Assembly (NCBI GenBank): GCA_030018555.1
Contig: JASEHY010000058.1
Coordinates: 1 to 8,259, forward strand
Length of the DNA stretch: 8,259 nucleotides
Direction of reading: 5' to 3'
From: Planctomycetota bacterium
Lineage (GTDB): Bacteria; Planctomycetota; MHYJ01; JACQXL01
The notes under the pieces are model-generated. The model was given only the letters and a program-made list of their open reading frames with translations. It ran no database searches and was not told the origin of the DNA. Position 1 is the first letter of the stretch, and each line of letters opens with the position of its first letter. The position numbers and the translations under genes were made by a program. Shown piece by piece: positions 6,743 through 8,259 of the stretch.

Positions 6743-6771
6743 TTGACTAAACAATCATTTCGGTATATAAG
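6743..6771 (+). promoter_or_regulatory. Sigma-70-type promoter for the 66-residue membrane protein
   Basis: TTGACT (6743-6748) and TATAAG (6766-6771) are separated by 17 bases; the -35 hexamer is identical to that proposed for tpiA. TATATA at 6764-6769 is an overlapping alternative -10 with a 15-base spacer. Initiation near 6776-6779 would put the AGAGGAG ribosome binding site at the very 5' end of the message, so the leader would be unusually short. The position of the promoter makes the following small gene an independent transcription unit. Confidence 0.5.
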
Positions 6772-6785
6772 TTTTAGAGGAGAGA

Positions 6786-6986
6786 ATGATGAAAACGACA
6801 GCAATTTGTTTTGCCATATTAACGGTGGGAGTAATTATTGGGTCTCTGCCGATAATAGGCACCATCGGTGAGTGGTTTCAGGGTAATATGGCGATTCGTT
6901 ACCGTCACATCGCTGTATTTCTGGGTATTATCGCCTTAATGGTCGTAACGATGGTTCTGGCTATCAGGGCAGACAAGAAAGAGTAG
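6786..6986 (+). CDS. Small two-helix membrane protein, function unknown
   Basis: A 66-residue protein that I do not recognise. It has two strongly hydrophobic stretches (about residues 4-25 and 41-60) joined by a polar loop containing GEWFQGNMAIRYRH, and a charged C-terminus RADKKE, so it is predicted to sit in the cytoplasmic membrane as a helical hairpin. There is no lipobox, cysteine motif or catalytic signature. Support for it as a real gene comes from AGAGGAG ending three bases before the first ATG, a well-formed promoter directly upstream, and membrane-protein composition throughout. Two ATGs stand in tandem (6786 and 6789); the second has better spacing from the ribosome binding site. 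It stands alone between the repeat-rich region and the tRNA-Leu gene, with the same orientation as both flanking operons. Nothing links it to CODH/ACS. Confidence 0.7.
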   Translation: MMKTTAICFAILTVGVIIGSLPIIGTIGEWFQGNMAIRYRHIAVFLGIIALMVVTMVLAIRADKKE

Positions 6987-7024
6987 ACAGGGACGGGAGT
7001 GGTTGCAGAGATACTTGAGGAATG

Positions 7025-7090
7025 GTCCGCCTGCGGTGGACTTAAGAACCTGTAACTCCCCCGATATCCATCGGGGTCGTAACAGGTTCT
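7025..7090. repeat. Two consecutive hairpins before tRNA-Leu
   Basis: The first hairpin is GTCCGCC (7025-7031), TGC loop, GGTGGAC (7035-7041), with one G-U pair. The second is a long stem: outer arms AGAACCTGT (7045-7053) and ACAGGTTCT (7082-7090), inner arms CCCCGAT (7059-7065) and ATCGGGG (7070-7076) around an ATCC loop, with a small internal loop between them. The stem ends four bases before the first base of the tRNA. No T-tract follows either stem. They may be a palindromic repeat, a partial terminator for the small upstream gene, or a leader cleaved off during tRNA maturation. Confidence 0.55.
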
Positions 7091-7093
7091 AAA

Positions 7094-7178
7094 GCCGGAG
7101 TGGCGGAATGGCAGACGCGCTAGACTCAAAATCTAGTTCCCCGTTCGGGGAGTGAGGGTTCAACTCCCTCTTCCGGCA
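7094..7178 (+). tRNA. tRNA-Leu (anticodon CAA)
   Basis: An 85-base class II tRNA that decodes UUG. The acceptor stem GCCGGAG (7094-7100) pairs with TTCCGGC (7171-7177), with one G-U pair, and the discriminator base is A at 7178. The anticodon stem CTAGA/TCTAG (7120-7124, 7132-7136) encloses the loop CTCAAAA with CAA at 7127-7129. The long variable arm has a CCCC-GTTC-GGGG stem (7139-7150). The T arm is GAGGG-TTCAACT-CCCTC (7154-7170). The long variable arm and A discriminator fit leucine. CCA is not encoded and must be added afterward. Confidence 0.96.
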
Positions 7179-7180
7179 TT

Positions 7181-7215
7181 AGAAACTCTTACGCACGAAG
7201 TAAGTTAGAGTTTCT
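7181..7215 (+). terminator. Hairpin directly after tRNA-Leu, possible terminator or processing stem
   Basis: AGAAACTC plus TTAC (7181-7192) pairs with GTAA (7200-7203) and GAGTTTCT (7208-7215), leaving GTTA bulged and a seven-base loop. The stem begins two bases after the mature tRNA end. Only a short T-poor sequence follows (TATCCCG), so it is not a textbook intrinsic terminator; it could equally guide 3' trimming of the tRNA precursor. Confidence 0.45.
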
Positions 7216-7245
7216 TATCCCGTAGTGAAACGAAGGGACCATAAA

Positions 7246-7331
7246 TTAACCACAAAGAGCACAAAGATATCTGGCGCCATAGGCGTCACCAGAATCCAAT
7301 TCTTTGTGTTCTTAGTGCCCTTTGTGGTGAA
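7246..7331. repeat. Palindromic CACAAAGA element immediately before the adenosyltransferase gene
   Basis: The left arm TTAACCACAAAG...GCACAAAGA (7246-7267) and the right arm TCTTTGTG...CCCTTTGTGGTGAA (7301-7331) are imperfect inverted copies of the same repeat word. They enclose a central hairpin, CTGG-CGCC (7271-7278), ATA loop, GGCG-CCAG (7282-7292, TCA bulged). The right arm ends in GGTGAAG, the only Shine-Dalgarno-like sequence for the gene starting at 7340. The element therefore forms the leader of that gene and may affect its expression. It does not show the conserved cobalamin riboswitch core. Confidence 0.6.
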
Positions 7332-7339
7332 GAAATTAT

Positions 7340-7930
7340 ATGTCAAAAGGTTTAGTCATAATTATCACCGGTCATGGGAAAGGGAAAACCACTTCTGCCT
7401 TAGGCCAGGCTTTGAGAGCAGTAGGGCAGGGGTTAAAAGTCCTGATGATTCAGTTCCTCAAGAGTTCCCATATCTACGGCGAGATGACCTCTGCCCAACG
7501 ACTCTATCCTGATTTTGAGATTATTCAAGCAGGTAAAGGGTGTGTTCCGCCTCTGAATAAAAACAGTTCAAGGGGTGACTATGAATGCACCGCCTGTGAT
7601 TTTGAATGTCATATCAATCCCAATAATCCGTCTTCTGAAGACAGGGAATCAACCCGACTTGCCTTTGCTCTTGCAGAAGAAAGAATCAAATCGGGTAAAT
7701 ATGGACTGATTATCCTTGATGAGATTATTTATGCAATTGATTACGGACTTATTAGTGTGGAAAATGTCCTGAAACTGATTGAGCAAAAACCACCGGAATT
7801 ACATCTCATCTTAACCGGTCGTAATGCTCCGCCTGAATTGGTTAGGGAAGCGGACTTGGTGAGCGAGATACTGGAAATCAAGCACCCGTTTCAGGACGGT
7901 ATAAAATCTATAAAAGGGATTGATTACTAA
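7340..7930 (+). CDS. cobO: Corrinoid (cob(I)alamin) adenosyltransferase, CobO/BtuR type
   Basis: A 196-residue ATP:corrinoid adenosyltransferase that transfers the 5'-deoxyadenosyl group of ATP to reduced cobalt in corrinoids; cytoplasmic, used in coenzyme B12 synthesis or salvage. Seen: N-terminal P-loop GHGKGKTTSALG (11-22), VLMIQFLK (34-41), Walker B-like IILDEI (124-129), and the family end pattern LILTGRNAPPELVREADLVSE, HPFQDGIK and GIDY. Odd point: where most relatives have a short linker, residues 66-100 contain C68, C83, C86, C90 and H91 (YECTACDFECHINPN), which could bind zinc or an iron-sulfur cluster. The ATG at 7340 is preceded by a weak GGTGAAG supplied by the adjacent repeat. 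Its stop overlaps the stop of the convergent YraN gene. Because the CODH/ACS pathway needs a corrinoid protein, a B12 enzyme nearby is sensible, but it is a separate transcription unit. Confidence 0.93.
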   Translation: MSKGLVIIITGHGKGKTTSALGQALRAVGQGLKVLMIQFLKSSHIYGEMTSAQRLYPDFEIIQAGKGCVPPLNKNSSRGDYECTACDFECHINPNNPSSEDRESTRLAFALAEERIKSGKYGLIILDEIIYAIDYGLISVENVLKLIEQKPPELHLILTGRNAPPELVREADLVSEILEIKHPFQDGIKSIKGIDY

Positions 7931-8259
7931 TCATTCAAGGCATTCGGCACAAACTGAATATCAGGTTTATCATCTCTCAGTGTAATTGCTATCACATCAA
8001 ACTGACAGGGAACAGAAACGGGAATTTTCTTTTTATAGATATAGTAATTAGTCAGATGCCTAAGTCGTTGTTTCTTATGTTTATCTATCGCATCAAAAGG
8101 CGAGCCAAATTCTGAGGAAGAACGAGTCTTGACCTCAATAAATGATAAAACCTTCTTTTTATATGCGATTAAATCAATCTCGCCGAACTTGCACCTGAAA
8201 TTGCGGTCAATAATCTTATAGCCCTGTTTCTTCAGGAATATTTCCGCTATCTTCTCGCC
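7927..8259 (-). CDS. yraN: YraN/UPF0102-family protein, N-terminus cut by window edge
   Basis: The last 110 codons of a small restriction-endonuclease-fold protein; the start and roughly the first ten residues lie beyond the window. Conserved family segments appear in order: GEKIAEIFLKKQGYKII, DRNFR, FGEIDLIAY, FIEVKTRSSSEFGSP, AIDKHKKQRL, and a closing FDVIAI. The E...EID...EVK pattern (Glu, Glu-x-Asp, Glu-x-Lys) is the nuclease-like metal-binding core of this family. The precise cellular role of YraN is unsettled; it is often found near rnhB or 50S/tRNA-modification genes. It converges on the adenosyltransferase gene, and the two stop codons share bases 7928-7929 (TAG on minus at 7929-7927, TAA on plus at 7928-7930), leaving no room for a dedicated terminator between them. 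Confidence 0.93.
   Translation of the reverse strand, partial: GEKIAEIFLKKQGYKIIDRNFRCKFGEIDLIAYKKKVLSFIEVKTRSSSEFGSPFDAIDKHKKQRLRHLTNYYIYKKKIPVSVPCQFDVIAITLRDDKPDIQFVPNALND

Noticed and set aside
6905..7129. Minus-strand 74-codon open frame over the small membrane gene and tRNA
   Set aside because: It overlaps a tRNA gene and hairpins on the other strand and has no coding signature.
7179..7339. Cobalamin riboswitch before the adenosyltransferase gene
   Set aside because: The spacer is short and made of a tRNA-flanking hairpin and a palindromic repeat; I could not find the conserved B12-box core.
7225..7512. Plus-strand 95-codon open frame starting before cobO
   Set aside because: It begins inside the palindromic repeat and then overlaps cobO in another frame; cobO has clear family motifs.

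Overview
The window is bacterial DNA from an anaerobe that carries the carbonyl branch of the Wood-Ljungdahl (reductive acetyl-CoA) pathway. Evidence for a bacterium rather than an archaeon: Shine-Dalgarno sequences, sigma-70-like promoters, a YraN-family protein, and a long bacterial-type acetyl-CoA synthase that keeps the N-terminal CODH-binding domain. Intergenic DNA carries CACAAAGA/CTTTGTGG-type and CCACAGAT-type repeats, which I associate with uncultivated anaerobic lineages such as Omnitrophota or Planctomycetota-like bacteria. That taxonomic guess is weak.

Layout. Bases 1-745 (minus strand): triosephosphate isomerase, almost complete, with its own promoter in a 122-bp divergent spacer. 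Bases 868-5882 (plus strand): a compact operon. It holds a CooC/AcsF-type nickel-insertion ATPase, the Ni-CO dehydrogenase subunit (acsA, overlapping cooC by ATGA), and acetyl-CoA synthase (acsB, after a 66-bp spacer with an inverted repeat). Bases 5907-6335: a half-size EamA-type membrane protein, 24 bp after acsB. Bases 6336-6785: 450 bp without a convincing gene, packed with nested inverted repeats, a minus-strand terminator-like hairpin and several short dispersed repeats. Bases 6786-6986: a 66-residue two-helix membrane protein of unknown role with its own promoter and ribosome binding site. Bases 7025-7215: two hairpins, tRNA-Leu(CAA), and a further hairpin. Bases 7246-7331: a palindromic repeat element abutting a corrinoid adenosyltransferase gene (7340-7930). 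Bases 7927-8259 (minus strand): a YraN-family protein, cut at its N-terminus by the window edge and convergent with the adenosyltransferase so that the stop codons overlap.

How the genes fit together. CODH (AcsA) reduces CO2 to CO. ACS (AcsB) joins that CO with a methyl group from a corrinoid iron-sulfur protein and CoA to make acetyl-CoA. CooC/AcsF is expected to load nickel into one or both. All metal ligands expected for the B-, C- and D-clusters of CODH and the A-cluster of ACS are present, so both enzymes look functional. The corrinoid protein (acsC/acsD) and methyltransferase (acsE) genes are absent here, so the pathway is split in this genome. The corrinoid adenosyltransferase downstream is thematically related but lies in a separate unit; it has an unusual cysteine-rich segment. 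No wholly new multigene system is evident. The most unusual material is the structured repeat-rich DNA at 6332-6733 and 7246-7331, and the Cys4/His segment in the adenosyltransferase.
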